A DNA stretch of 64,000 bases from the NCBI RefSeq assembly GCF_031127905.1, contig NZ_JARXIC010000024.1:1-64000 (forward strand), given 5' to 3'. The first letter of the stretch is position 1. The number at the start of each line of letters is the position of its first letter. Below the pieces are notes generated by a model. The model made no database searches. It saw only the letters and a program-made list of their open reading frames with translations, and was not told the origin of the DNA. This document shows positions 16,420 to 24,527 of the stretch, one piece after another. Made by a program: the position numbers and the translations under genes. The DNA is from Thalassobacterium sedimentorum (lineage in GTDB: Bacteria > Verrucomicrobiota > Verrucomicrobiia > Opitutales > Coraliomargaritaceae).

Positions 16420-17793
16420 TTAGTTCCAGTTGCCGCCGATCGCCCGGATGAGGCGGATGGAGTTTTCGTATTCGTCGCCGATGATCTGGGCTAGGCTACG
16501 TTCGGCCTCCAATGCGGTGCGCTCGGAGTCGAGCGAGGAAATGAAGTCGACGATACCATTGCGGTATTGATTGTCGGATATCGTTTGCGCGCGTGCGGAA
16601 GCGTGTGCCGCGCGCTCCAGTGCGGCGCGTTGCACGGAGAGGTGACGCCAGCCCGAGAGTGCGTCTTCCACTTCGGCAAAGGCTTCCACTACGGTTTGCT
16701 CATAGTTGGCGGCCGCTTCAGCGTAGGCATATTCGCTGCGACTGAGATCGGCGCGTAGGCGTCCTCCTTGGAAGAGCGGCAGGTTGATATTGGGGCCGAA
16801 GCTGTAAAGTTCGGAACCGGTCTTGAACCAATCGCTCGCTGCTGAGGCGGCGAAGCCACCGCTGGCGCCTAGGGTGATGCGTGGAAAGAAGTTTCCCTTG
16901 GCCACGCCGATACGTGCGTTGGCTGCGCGTAAGTTTTGTTCGGCCAGACGGATGTCGGGGCGGCGCTGCAACAGTTCCGAGGGGAGGCCAGCGGGCGCGT
17001 CTACGGGTTTGCCAGTGAGCGCGGTGACTTGAATCGAAAAATCCGGTGCCGCTTGTCCCGTCAAGACCGCCAGCGCATTTTTGCGAGTATCGCGCGAGCG
17101 CAGCAGGCTGGCCAGGTCCGCTTCCGATTGTGCTAGCAGCGTCTCAGACTGTGCGACATCGAGGTCGCTGACGGCTCCATTTTCATAGCGCTTTTTAACG
17201 ATTTCCAGTGATTCACGGCGTGTTTCGACACTGCGTTGTACGGATTGCACTTCGCGCTCGATGGCGCGTAGGCGGAAGTAGTTGATCGCTACGTCGGTTT
17301 CGGTGATCAGGAGTAGATCTTGATAGGCGGCCTCGCTGGCCGCGGCATCCGCCTCGGCGGCTTCGACTAAGCGTGCCACACGACCGAAGAGGTCCAGCTC
17401 CCATCCTAAGGTGAGTGAGGCATTGTAGGCATCCTCCGCATCGCCAGTATTGCCCAGTGCCTCCGAATCTTTGTAGCGTTCGTAGGTACTGTCTGCATCC
17501 ACTTGAGGGCGTCGGCCAGCCTGCTCTTGCCGAATGAGCGCACGCGACTGTCGTGTGCGCTGATAGAGCGCATTCAAGCTGTGATTGTGGGCACGCGCCT
17601 GGCTCACCAATTGAGTGAGTTGCACATCGGCGAAGAGCTCTGTCCAATGCTTCACGTCGATTTCAACCGAGGGGGTCGGCTGTGTGTATGCCTGGGGCGT
17701 GGCGGGCTCAGGCTGGGCGAAATCGGGCCCCACCGCGCAGCCGGAAAGCACGAGCGATAGGACAGTCATGGATGTCAATAGTGGTTGGATCAT
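16420..17793 (-). CDS. outer-membrane efflux channel (NodT/OprM family)
   Basis: A 457-residue outer-membrane factor. A lipoprotein signal with lipobox (LVLSGCAVGPDF) and the repeated coiled-coil/beta-barrel halves are visible: LVSQARAHNHSLNALYQRTRQSRA, WELDLFGRVARLVEAAEA and RRPDIRLAEQNLRAANARIGVAKGNFFPRI are all diagnostic. It is first in the operon and precedes the adaptor by 41 bp. In many RND operons the channel gene comes last or is elsewhere; here it leads. Confidence 0.95.
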   Translation of the reverse strand: MIQPLLTSMTVLSLVLSGCAVGPDFAQPEPATPQAYTQPTPSVEIDVKHWTELFADVQLTQLVSQARAHNHSLNALYQRTRQSRALIRQEQAGRRPQVDADSTYERYKDSEALGNTGDAEDAYNASLTLGWELDLFGRVARLVEAAEADAAASEAAYQDLLLITETDVAINYFRLRAIEREVQSVQRSVETRRESLEIVKKRYENGAVSDLDVAQSETLLAQSEADLASLLRSRDTRKNALAVLTGQAAPDFSIQVTALTGKPVDAPAGLPSELLQRRPDIRLAEQNLRAANARIGVAKGNFFPRITLGASGGFAASAASDWFKTGSELYSFGPNINLPLFQGGRLRADLSRSEYAYAEAAANYEQTVVEAFAEVEDALSGWRHLSVQRAALERAAHASARAQTISDNQYRNGIVDFISSLDSERTALEAERSLAQIIGDEYENSIRLIRAIGGNWN

Positions 17794-18189
17794 GGCTTGG
17801 TCGTTTGCGAGGTCGGTAGTGGTCGGTCGTCTTGTCGCGTATTATGCGGCGTGGCGCTTTGCGTGCGTGTTGAAGCTCAGCGTGCGTGGCTGACCGATGC
17901 CGCCCGGGAGCCCGAGCAACTTGTGGCCTGTGTATTGGCGCAAGGGACTCGGCTGCGGGCTGGCTGCTCTGTTACCTTCCGCTGGAGTGCGGTTGGTTCT
18001 TTGAACTCCGAAGATGCGATCCGCCAAGCGGTCGTGACGACCGTAGCGCGCGGCGTTGAGTTCGAGGGTGTCTTTGATTCCGATCATAATATAAATTGGT
18101 TAGTAGTTGACTGTTTAGTAAATAATTAAGCCTGAGTATCTGCCGACAATTGTGCATCAGCAATGGGTGGAGGCAGCGGGCCAGCGCTC
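17794..18189. other. intergenic region between tetR and efflux operon
   Basis: About 400 bp without a supported gene. It should contain the efflux-operon promoter. A perfect palindrome CGGTCGT-G-ACGACCG (18029-18043) is a possible operator for the TetR-family protein. An 81-codon minus-strand frame crosses it but resembles no known protein. Confidence 0.35.
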
Positions 18190-18807
18190 TTAGGCGACTG
18201 AGATTTCGGGCAGCTGTTGAATGCGGAGGATACGGGCAGCTGCGACGGGAAGATCTTTGAGTATCTCCGGGTCGTTTTTCATGCGCGCTTGGGTAATCAT
18301 ACCCTCATAGAGGTTAAACAGAATGCGTGTGGCTTCTTTGGTATCCATTTCAGGGATATCTCCATTGGCGACCGCCTCCGTGATGGTCGCTTCGAAGTAG
18401 CGCTGGAAGCGGCTTAGCATCTGGTTCACCTTATCGGCTAGCTCCGGCTCGATGGTTGAGATCTCGGCGCCGATGTTAAAGAAGGGGCAGCCCAAGACGC
18501 AGCCATGTTCGGCCGCGACTTGCTGGGTGCGCTCGTAAGCTTCCTGGAGTTTACGGGCCAGGCGCTCCAAGGGCGGGCGCGAGGGTGAAAAAGTCGCATC
18601 TAGGCGAGGTTGGATCTGAGTCCACACATGGTCCATTGCGGCGATACCGAGATCGAGCTTGGACTTGAAAAAGTAATAAAAGCTGCCCTTTTTGACCTCT
18701 GCCTTTTCGCAGATGACATCAATCGTCAACGAGCCATAGCTGCGTTCCCACATCAGGAGCACCATCGCGTCGAGGAGTTGATTTTTTGCATTACTTGTTC
18801 GTCCCAT
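18190..18807 (-). CDS. TetR-family transcriptional regulator
   Basis: A 205-residue regulator. The N-terminal helix-turn-helix (about 5-50) includes SYGSLTIDVICEKAEVKKGSFYYFFKSK, the TetR signature. The C-terminal ligand/dimer domain contains CVLGCPFFNIGAEIS, as in the AcrR/TetR_C group linked to short-chain or redox-active ligands. Start MGRTSN at 18807 is preferred to an ATG three codons upstream. It is read in the same direction as the efflux genes, about 400 bp upstream of them, and probably represses them; the palindrome at 18029-18043 is a candidate site. Confidence 0.9.
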   Translation of the reverse strand: MGRTSNAKNQLLDAMVLLMWERSYGSLTIDVICEKAEVKKGSFYYFFKSKLDLGIAAMDHVWTQIQPRLDATFSPSRPPLERLARKLQEAYERTQQVAAEHGCVLGCPFFNIGAEISTIEPELADKVNQMLSRFQRYFEATITEAVANGDIPEMDTKEATRILFNLYEGMITQARMKNDPEILKDLPVAAARILRIQQLPEISVA

Positions 18808-18913
18808 GGGATGCACTAATAGATGACTATTTGGTAAAGTAAAGTCGTTCTGCTATTTTTTTTGAAAAATAGAGCGTTTTTCAGAATGGCGCCTGATTCA
18901 GCGGCGAGCAAGG

Positions 18914-18939
18914 GCGCGGCAATCCAGCGATTGCCGCGC
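18914..18939. terminator. strong hairpin, probable terminator of the repeat protein gene
   Basis: Perfect 11-bp arms GCGCGGCAATC (18914-18924) and GATTGCCGCGC (18929-18939) with a CAGC loop, 30 bp after the stop of the minus-strand gene at 18969. There is no long U-tract on the minus side, so termination may be Rho-assisted. Confidence 0.6.
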
Positions 18940-18968
18940 GCAGAGTGTGCATGCTATTTTTCTAGCGA

Positions 18969-20462
18969 TTACTCTGCTTCGGTGCGCGGCGTGACGCTAT
19001 AAAACTCTGAGGTGGCTGCGGCATCGCTGCGGGTAATGATGCTGCTGCCTTCAGAGTCGCTCAATTCAGTCCATGTGCTGGCTGCAGTACCCAGAGTTTG
19101 GCTGCTTACGATTTTAAGGTCGTTGCTCCCGTTGAGGGTGAATACGGCTTCACCGTCGACTTGCACCAATCGTAGGTCCACGCTTTCTTCGAAGGTTTCG
19201 GGCGTATCGCTACTGATCTTTGTCAGCAGGCTGATGTTTACGCCATTGGTGTCTTGGCTAAAATTGTAGGCAAAGTTCTTAGAGGCATTAATGTACAAAG
19301 GAGCAAGATCTCCCGAATCGTTGAACAGCAGCGAGTTTTCAGTATTGGCAATACTGAAGCTACCATTGATGGCCCCGCTGGCATTGCCGGAGGAGTCGAT
19401 GTGAATGTTACCTTGTTTGGTGGAAAACTCGTCCGTGTAGTAGATGTCTACGAGTTCTTCGCTCAAGCCAGTGCTGCCGGCATAGTCGTTAATATCGCCC
19501 GTGCGGTTGTTTCCTGTTTGGCTATTATAGTAGCTTTCCGTCATCTCGATAGGGATGAATAGGGAGGTGTAGCGCCAGTTGCCAGACAGCTCTGCCAGGT
19601 TTAGGGAAGAGGGGAGCTTGCTGATAATGATGAGTTCCACATATTCGCCTGCTTCCGTTTTGACGTGCACAATCACATCTTTGGCAGCATTGATGTTCAT
19701 GGTCATCGGGCTGGTATCGTCGCCCGGGGCGATTACGGGGCGAACACCATTGACAGATATGCTGCCTGAAAAGAGTCCACTGAAAGAGCCATCATTGATG
19801 GTGAGTGTGCCCCAATTACTTTCGAAATCTTCAATTCGGTGTAGATCGACCAATCGCTCACCTTCCCGCGCGTAATCGCTAATATCAGAGTGACGTTGAT
19901 TATCGGTACTCTGATTATAGTAGGTCTCCTGCATCGCAGAGCCAATATAAGCGTTGCCCAGGCCCCATTTGCCGTTGAGTTCACTTAGGCTCAGGCTTGC
20001 CGGTTGCCGCAGGACAATGCTGAGCTCTTGGCTGTTGGAGTCCGCAGTGGAATTAGTAATGATGTCTTTCGCTAGATTCACGTAAGCCGGGCTGGCATCG
20101 GATAAAGATTCGCCGTCATCTTTGGCCAGTAGGCGCCCCCGGTTATAGTCGAGAATTTGGGCTGCTGCGCCTCCGCTGATATTGCCGGTGGCGTCGATGC
20201 TCAGGCTGCTGGCCTCGGTGGCAAAATCACTGCTATAGTAAGTATCCACTAAAAGTTCTCCACTCTGCGCATAATCCTGAGAGTCGCTGGATCTGCGCGT
20301 TTCGCCTGTGCTTATATTATAATAAGTCTCGATGAGAGCGGCGGGAGTTTCGAGTCGCAGTTCTCTCCAATTACCGGCAAGATCGGCTGTGTCGTCCGCG
20401 TAGGTCGCGCATGTGACGCTTAGGATTGCGAGTGTGGATGTGAGTTTTTGGTAGGTAGGCAT
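18969..20462 (-). CDS. secreted protein with three tandem repeats
   Basis: A 497-residue exported protein (signal peptide ending near TCATYA). Three homologous modules of about 130-140 residues start near residues 28, 160 and 297. Each begins LxGxWR/G, then ETYYN or ESYYN, a TGxxR/NxR stretch, DYA, ELLVD/RLVD/ELVD, and later AxKD/NF followed by a hydrophobic beta strand ending in a PxSLxLxEL junction. A final domain of about 65 residues (DLRLVQVDGEAVFTLNGSNDLKIVSSQ...) resembles the C-terminal beta domain of many verrucomicrobial secreted proteins. No enzyme motif is seen. It is probably an envelope or adhesive protein and is monocistronic, followed by a hairpin. Confidence 0.75.
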   Translation of the reverse strand: MPTYQKLTSTLAILSVTCATYADDTADLAGNWRELRLETPAALIETYYNISTGETRRSSDSQDYAQSGELLVDTYYSSDFATEASSLSIDATGNISGGAAAQILDYNRGRLLAKDDGESLSDASPAYVNLAKDIITNSTADSNSQELSIVLRQPASLSLSELNGKWGLGNAYIGSAMQETYYNQSTDNQRHSDISDYAREGERLVDLHRIEDFESNWGTLTINDGSFSGLFSGSISVNGVRPVIAPGDDTSPMTMNINAAKDVIVHVKTEAGEYVELIIISKLPSSLNLAELSGNWRYTSLFIPIEMTESYYNSQTGNNRTGDINDYAGSTGLSEELVDIYYTDEFSTKQGNIHIDSSGNASGAINGSFSIANTENSLLFNDSGDLAPLYINASKNFAYNFSQDTNGVNISLLTKISSDTPETFEESVDLRLVQVDGEAVFTLNGSNDLKIVSSQTLGTAASTWTELSDSEGSSIITRSDAAATSEFYSVTPRTEAE

Positions 20463-20563
20463 AATTTTCGCAACTATTTCGCTGCAAGTCGTGCAGTCAA
20501 TGATTGGAATCGCATATCTTAATTATGTGATTGCTATATGGCCCTGCTCCAGGCGGCGAATGG

Positions 20564-21322
20564 TTATTTATTTTGTTTCACGTATTCGACGAAGCGCACG
20601 AGCCCTTGCAGTGCTTGTGCGAACATTTGTGGTCGGACTGTTTCACTGTCGTACTGGTGGCCCGTGTAATTTGAGTTGATTTCAAGTTGAATGCAGGGAG
20701 TGTCCATAGCCGTGACAAATTTCGTAACGGTCTGGTGTGCAGTGGCCGCGAAGTAATCCATTGAAAAATTCGACATGCCTTCCTGCTGTAGGTAGGACAT
20801 GAGCGAGGTCACAATCCAGCGGTTGCCACGAATGCTTGCACCATTCATAGTGCCGAAGTCCACATCGTATGGGCGATACCAATGCGAGGCGTGGATATCG
20901 AGCACCAGTCGAGGCTGTTCCGTTTCGATGAGTTGTGCCAGTGCACGTTTAAAGTCGTTGTCATCGTAGTAGTTTGGATCGGAGGGGCTGGCATAGGTGG
21001 TGTAGATCACGGTGGAATCCGTCAGCTCCGCAAGCATGACAGCCAGTGATCCCGTGCCACCATCTGGAAAGCGCAGTTTTCCCTCGCGCGTGGGGCGAGT
21101 GGCGTGAGGGGCTACGATCAGCACATTCGAACTGCCGTGTTTGATTTCAAACCAAGACTCGCCGGCCGGGGCGAACTCTGCGCTGTTGTGTGCGAATGTC
21201 TCTTCGATTTCAATTGCACGATCAACATGTTTTTTGGTGATGATCGCCTTCTCGGGCAAGGTTGCGCATCCCGCGAGCAGCGAGAGTAGGGTGATTTGGA
21301 GGACTAATACTGAATGACGCAT
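20564..21322 (-). CDS. lipoprotein, N-formylglutamate-amidohydrolase-like
   Basis: A 252-residue lipoprotein. The start at 21322 (MRHSVLV) was chosen because it gives a proper signal with lipobox LLAGC, whereas the longer frame adds an unnatural N-terminus. The pattern VLIVAPHATRPTREGKLRFPDGGTG, followed by RLVLDIHASH and a late LEINSNYTG, resembles the metal-binding His/Asp/Glu layout of N-formylglutamate amidohydrolases and related zinc hydrolases. The true substrate is unknown. An envelope location fits a role in cleaving small amides or peptides. Confidence 0.6.
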   Translation of the reverse strand: MRHSVLVLQITLLSLLAGCATLPEKAIITKKHVDRAIEIEETFAHNSAEFAPAGESWFEIKHGSSNVLIVAPHATRPTREGKLRFPDGGTGSLAVMLAELTDSTVIYTTYASPSDPNYYDDNDFKRALAQLIETEQPRLVLDIHASHWYRPYDVDFGTMNGASIRGNRWIVTSLMSYLQQEGMSNFSMDYFAATAHQTVTKFVTAMDTPCIQLEINSNYTGHQYDSETVRPQMFAQALQGLVRFVEYVKQNK

Positions 21323-21394
21323 GTTTTTATTGATATGGTCGTCTCGGGTGGTGGCATGGCCTGTGGACACGGAAGAAGTGACCACGCCGAGCAA

Positions 21395-21594
21395 GAGAGT
21401 GTGTGGTATTGTGCATGCGGATGAGCACTAACTAAGCCGATTGCTGCGAGGGCTGGTTAAGTTTACAAATTTTTTGAGCAAATGTATGGGCTTTGATGAC
21501 GTAAAAATATGTAAATCAGATGCTTGTGAGGAGCCATGCTCTGTTCCCGCTTGTTTTGTGGGTGTCGTTTTTGATATTTAAGCTGATCATAAAC
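21395..21594. other. divergent intergenic region
   Basis: AT-rich spacer between divergent genes. It should contain both promoters, but no hexamer pair stands out. Confidence 0.3.
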
Positions 21595-22110
21595 ATGAAG
21601 AAGTGTATTCTAATTTGCATCCTGTTTCCTGCGCTCGCACTGACGCTGATGGCGAAAAGTCTGAAGATTGCGGATACGATTCTTTTTAAAGTTCCAGAAG
21701 ATTGGAGCTACCTGAGGGCCGAGAAGCAAGTGGTGCCACACTTGGGCGTCTTAACCCGTGCGATGTTAGAGAATCCCGAGCAAGGGCAGAAGTTGACCGT
21801 TTCAGTGCTTCTAGTTGAAGAGCTCGATCCCAGCGTGCAGTATTCAACTGAATTGATCGAGGCGACTTTATCGCCCTTGGTTGAAGCCTATCGTAAACAG
21901 GGGAGTCACTATTATCCCCGTAAGATATTGGGGCGAGGGAACTTTGTATTTTACTCTCAGGAGGTGGGGCGTCTAGACGCTCGGAAGGTCGAGCTACGTG
22001 GTGTACTGATGAAGCGTGGCGATCATTGGGTGAATTTTTTCTGTCAGGGACCGACGGAGATCACGTGGACTCAGTATGAGCAACTGATCCTCGGCACGCG
22101 ATTATTGTAG
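21595..22110 (+). CDS. hypothetical exported protein
   Basis: A 171-residue protein from ATG 21595. It begins with a clear signal peptide (KKCILICILFPALALTLMAKS). The mature part (FKVPEDWSYLRAEKQ, ENPEQGQKLTVSVLLVEEL, WVNFFCQGPTEITW) has no motif I recognise. Its pattern, a fold that starts with a PxxW phrase and ends with an FxCQGP strand, recalls small periplasmic PsbP/DUF1795-like domains, but this is only an impression. Confidence 0.7.
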   Translation: MKKCILICILFPALALTLMAKSLKIADTILFKVPEDWSYLRAEKQVVPHLGVLTRAMLENPEQGQKLTVSVLLVEELDPSVQYSTELIEATLSPLVEAYRKQGSHYYPRKILGRGNFVFYSQEVGRLDARKVELRGVLMKRGDHWVNFFCQGPTEITWTQYEQLILGTRLL

Positions 22111-22221
22111 CCTGTACGGAATCCGCAGTCCTCACTCTCAGTGAGCTGTTGCCGGAGGTGGACTATTCGCCAATGTGGCTTTGCCGAGACGCTCGATCAG
22201 AGTGAACGTCTTTGCAGATAT

Positions 22222-23142
22222 TTAAGCTTCGGCGAGCGCTGTTTCTTTTTGCGCAGCTTGGTTCGCCAGCATTTGGCGGCGACGGGCGCGCACATCGAAC
22301 ATGTCGGATTGTTTGTCCGCGTGGTAGGAGGAGCGAATCATCGGGCCGGACTCGCAGGCACCGAAGCCGATTTCCAGAGCAAATTCCTTCCAGCGCTTAA
22401 ACTCCTCGGGCGTGACCCAGCGATCGATATTAGCGTGTTTCTTAGAGGGCTGTAAATATTGTCCGATCGTCAAGATGTCGACACCGGCTTGGACCATATC
22501 GGTGAGGACTTGTTTGATTTCGTCTTCTTTCTCGCCGATACCCAGCATGATGCCGGACTTAGTAATAAATCCACGTGACTTGGCGTGTTGCAGTACCCAG
22601 AGCGAGCGATCGTAGCGGGCGGTCTTGCGGATGGGGCGTTGTAGGCGCTCCACCGTTTCAAGGTTATGGTTGAAAATATCAGGGCAAGCGTCGAGTACCA
22701 CGTCGAGGTATTCTTGTTGGCCGCGGAAGTCGGCGGTGAGCACTTCGACTGCGCACTCGGGGGAGCGATGGTGTACTGCGCGGATGGTGGCGGCCCAGAC
22801 GGAGGCGCCGCCGTCTTTCAAATCGTCGCGGGCGACTGAGGTGATGACGGCATGGCGGAGGTTCATGCGGGCGATGGATTCGGCGACACGCGCGGGCTCG
22901 CCGAGGTCGAGCTCGGTGGGGCGACCGGTTTGAATCGCACAGAAGCGACAGGAGCGGGTGCAAATATTACCGAGAATCATCACGGTGGCAGTGCCGCGGG
23001 ACCAGCATTCACCCATGTTAGGGCATTGGGCACTCTTACAGACTGTGTGCAGATCGTTGGTGTCAACGATCTCGCGCACTTCCTTATATTCGTGACTAGT
23101 AGGGAGCTTGGCTCGGAGCCATTCTGGCTTTCGGTTATCCAT
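22222..23142 (-). CDS. lipA: lipoyl synthase
   Basis: A radical-SAM enzyme that inserts two sulfur atoms into protein-bound octanoyl groups. The auxiliary-cluster motif CKSAQCPNMGEC (Cys x4 Cys x5 Cys) and the radical-SAM motif CTRSCRFC are both intact. YLQPSKKH and the terminal RSSYHAD (with the Ser ligand of the auxiliary cluster) are also present. Start at 23142 (MDNRKPEWLRAKLP) fits the usual N-terminus and overlaps the upstream lipB fusion by 8 bp; ATG 23181 is an in-frame alternative. It is translationally coupled to the octanoyltransferase fusion, so substrate supply and sulfur insertion are co-produced. Confidence 0.97.
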   Translation of the reverse strand: MDNRKPEWLRAKLPTSHEYKEVREIVDTNDLHTVCKSAQCPNMGECWSRGTATVMILGNICTRSCRFCAIQTGRPTELDLGEPARVAESIARMNLRHAVITSVARDDLKDGGASVWAATIRAVHHRSPECAVEVLTADFRGQQEYLDVVLDACPDIFNHNLETVERLQRPIRKTARYDRSLWVLQHAKSRGFITKSGIMLGIGEKEDEIKQVLTDMVQAGVDILTIGQYLQPSKKHANIDRWVTPEEFKRWKEFALEIGFGACESGPMIRSSYHADKQSDMFDVRARRRQMLANQAAQKETALAEA

Positions 23143-24469
23143 CTTGTGGCGCAGTGTTCCCAAAAATTGTTTTAAATTCAACTGCTAATCGCGCTTTTAC
23201 GTCTGCTATGTTCACATCCTTATCGAGTTCATTAGCGAGTGAAGTCACCGTGCCATCCGTAATACCGCAGGGGACGATGCCGTTAAAGTGCGTCATGTCA
23301 GGGTTTACGTTGAGGGCGAAGCCATGGTAGCTGATCCAGGAGCGCACGGCCACACCGATGGCACAAATTTTGCGTTGGTTGTCGAGCCAGATGCCGGTCT
23401 TGCCCTCGCGGCGAGCGCTTTTGAGCCCATAAGTGGCTAAAGTCCGGATGACGACTTCCTCTAGATTCCGAAGGTAGGCGTGGAGGTCGCGCTGGTGGCG
23501 TAAAGAGAGGATGGGGTAGCCGACGATTTGCCCGGGGCCGTGGTAGGTGATGTCGCCGCCGCGGTTGGACTGCACGATACTGATGCCCTGGCGAGCGCAT
23601 TCAGCCTGAGCCCAAATGAGGTGTTGAGCGGCATCCTTGCGCATGCCCATGGTATAGACGGGGGCGTGTTCGGTGAATATCAGTGCATCGGGGCAGCGCC
23701 CGGAACGCCTTAAGTCGACGCGTTCTTTTTGACGGGCAAAGGCCTCTTCGTAATCGGTGCGGCCCCAGTCCAGCACTTCCAGCGGTGCGGTCATGCCATC
23801 CAATATATTAAAGAGCACCTGGCGCATCCGGGCGTAGGTCTGGGGCGGCTCGGCCAGCAATTGCTCCGCGTTCATGACGAATGGACCGTCGTTTTCGAGC
23901 TCGTCGGCGCAGTTTCCGATCAGCGCGCTGAGGCTTTCGTGAGTGGTCTCCAGGTGACACTGCCAGGCTAAGACGCGCTCGTTATAGAGGAAACTTTGAT
24001 TGGGACAGGCGGCGCTGGAGGCGATACGGATGGCTCCATTCGGGAGTTCGAAGCGGTCACCGTGCCAGTGTAGCACGCGCAGGTCTGTGGGCAGTTCGAG
24101 CCATGCGGGAGTCGTTTCCTCGGGCTGGATTGGATACCAGCCGATCTCCACTTGCGGCCCCTTCGTGACGCTGGCGCCCAGCGCGTCTGCGATCAGTTGT
24201 CCGCCCAGGCAAATGCCGACCACATATTTACCTGCGGCGATGGCTGAAACTATCAGAGCTTTTTCGGCGATAAGCCATGGATGCGCTTCAACTTCGTAAA
24301 TATTCATCGGCCCGCCCATGATTAATAATAGATCGAAACGATCGATGGTGGGCAGTGGCGCTGATTCGAAGAGTCGGTGGCAGTGGAGGCTGTGTCCGCG
24401 CGAGTGGGCCCAGTCTGCGATGGCGGCAGGCCCTTCGAATGGCACGTGTTGGAGACATAGAATACGCAT
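23135..24469 (-). CDS. lipB: fusion: class I glutamine amidotransferase-like domain + octanoyltransferase LipB
   Basis: A 444-residue two-domain protein. Residues 1-about 225 form a class I GATase-like domain (GMP-synthase-like subfamily) with nucleophile Cys87 in GICLGGQL and the His172/Glu174 pair in QCHLET. Residues about 227-444 form a complete LipB: RGGDITYHGPGQIVGYPI, catalytic Lys367 in QRKICAIG, and catalytic Cys401 in IVPCGITDG. LipB transfers octanoate from acyl-carrier protein to lipoate-dependent enzymes. The normal LipB is about 200-220 residues and stands alone. The amidotransferase half keeps its triad, so it may be active, but its role beside LipB is unknown. It is upstream of, and overlaps, lipA. 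Confidence 0.92.
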   Translation of the reverse strand: MRILCLQHVPFEGPAAIADWAHSRGHSLHCHRLFESAPLPTIDRFDLLLIMGGPMNIYEVEAHPWLIAEKALIVSAIAAGKYVVGICLGGQLIADALGASVTKGPQVEIGWYPIQPEETTPAWLELPTDLRVLHWHGDRFELPNGAIRIASSAACPNQSFLYNERVLAWQCHLETTHESLSALIGNCADELENDGPFVMNAEQLLAEPPQTYARMRQVLFNILDGMTAPLEVLDWGRTDYEEAFARQKERVDLRRSGRCPDALIFTEHAPVYTMGMRKDAAQHLIWAQAECARQGISIVQSNRGGDITYHGPGQIVGYPILSLRHQRDLHAYLRNLEEVVIRTLATYGLKSARREGKTGIWLDNQRKICAIGVAVRSWISYHGFALNVNPDMTHFNGIVPCGITDGTVTSLANELDKDVNIADVKARLAVEFKTIFGNTAPQDG

Positions 24470-24527
24470 AGTGAATCGAATGCAAAGACGGTTGTCTTTA
24501 TCCGCTCAGAGTCTAGTTTAAATATAT

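Noticed and set aside
17842-18087. 81-codon minus-strand frame upstream of the efflux operon
   Set aside because: No known family and no ribosome-binding site; the region is better explained as promoter/operator DNA.
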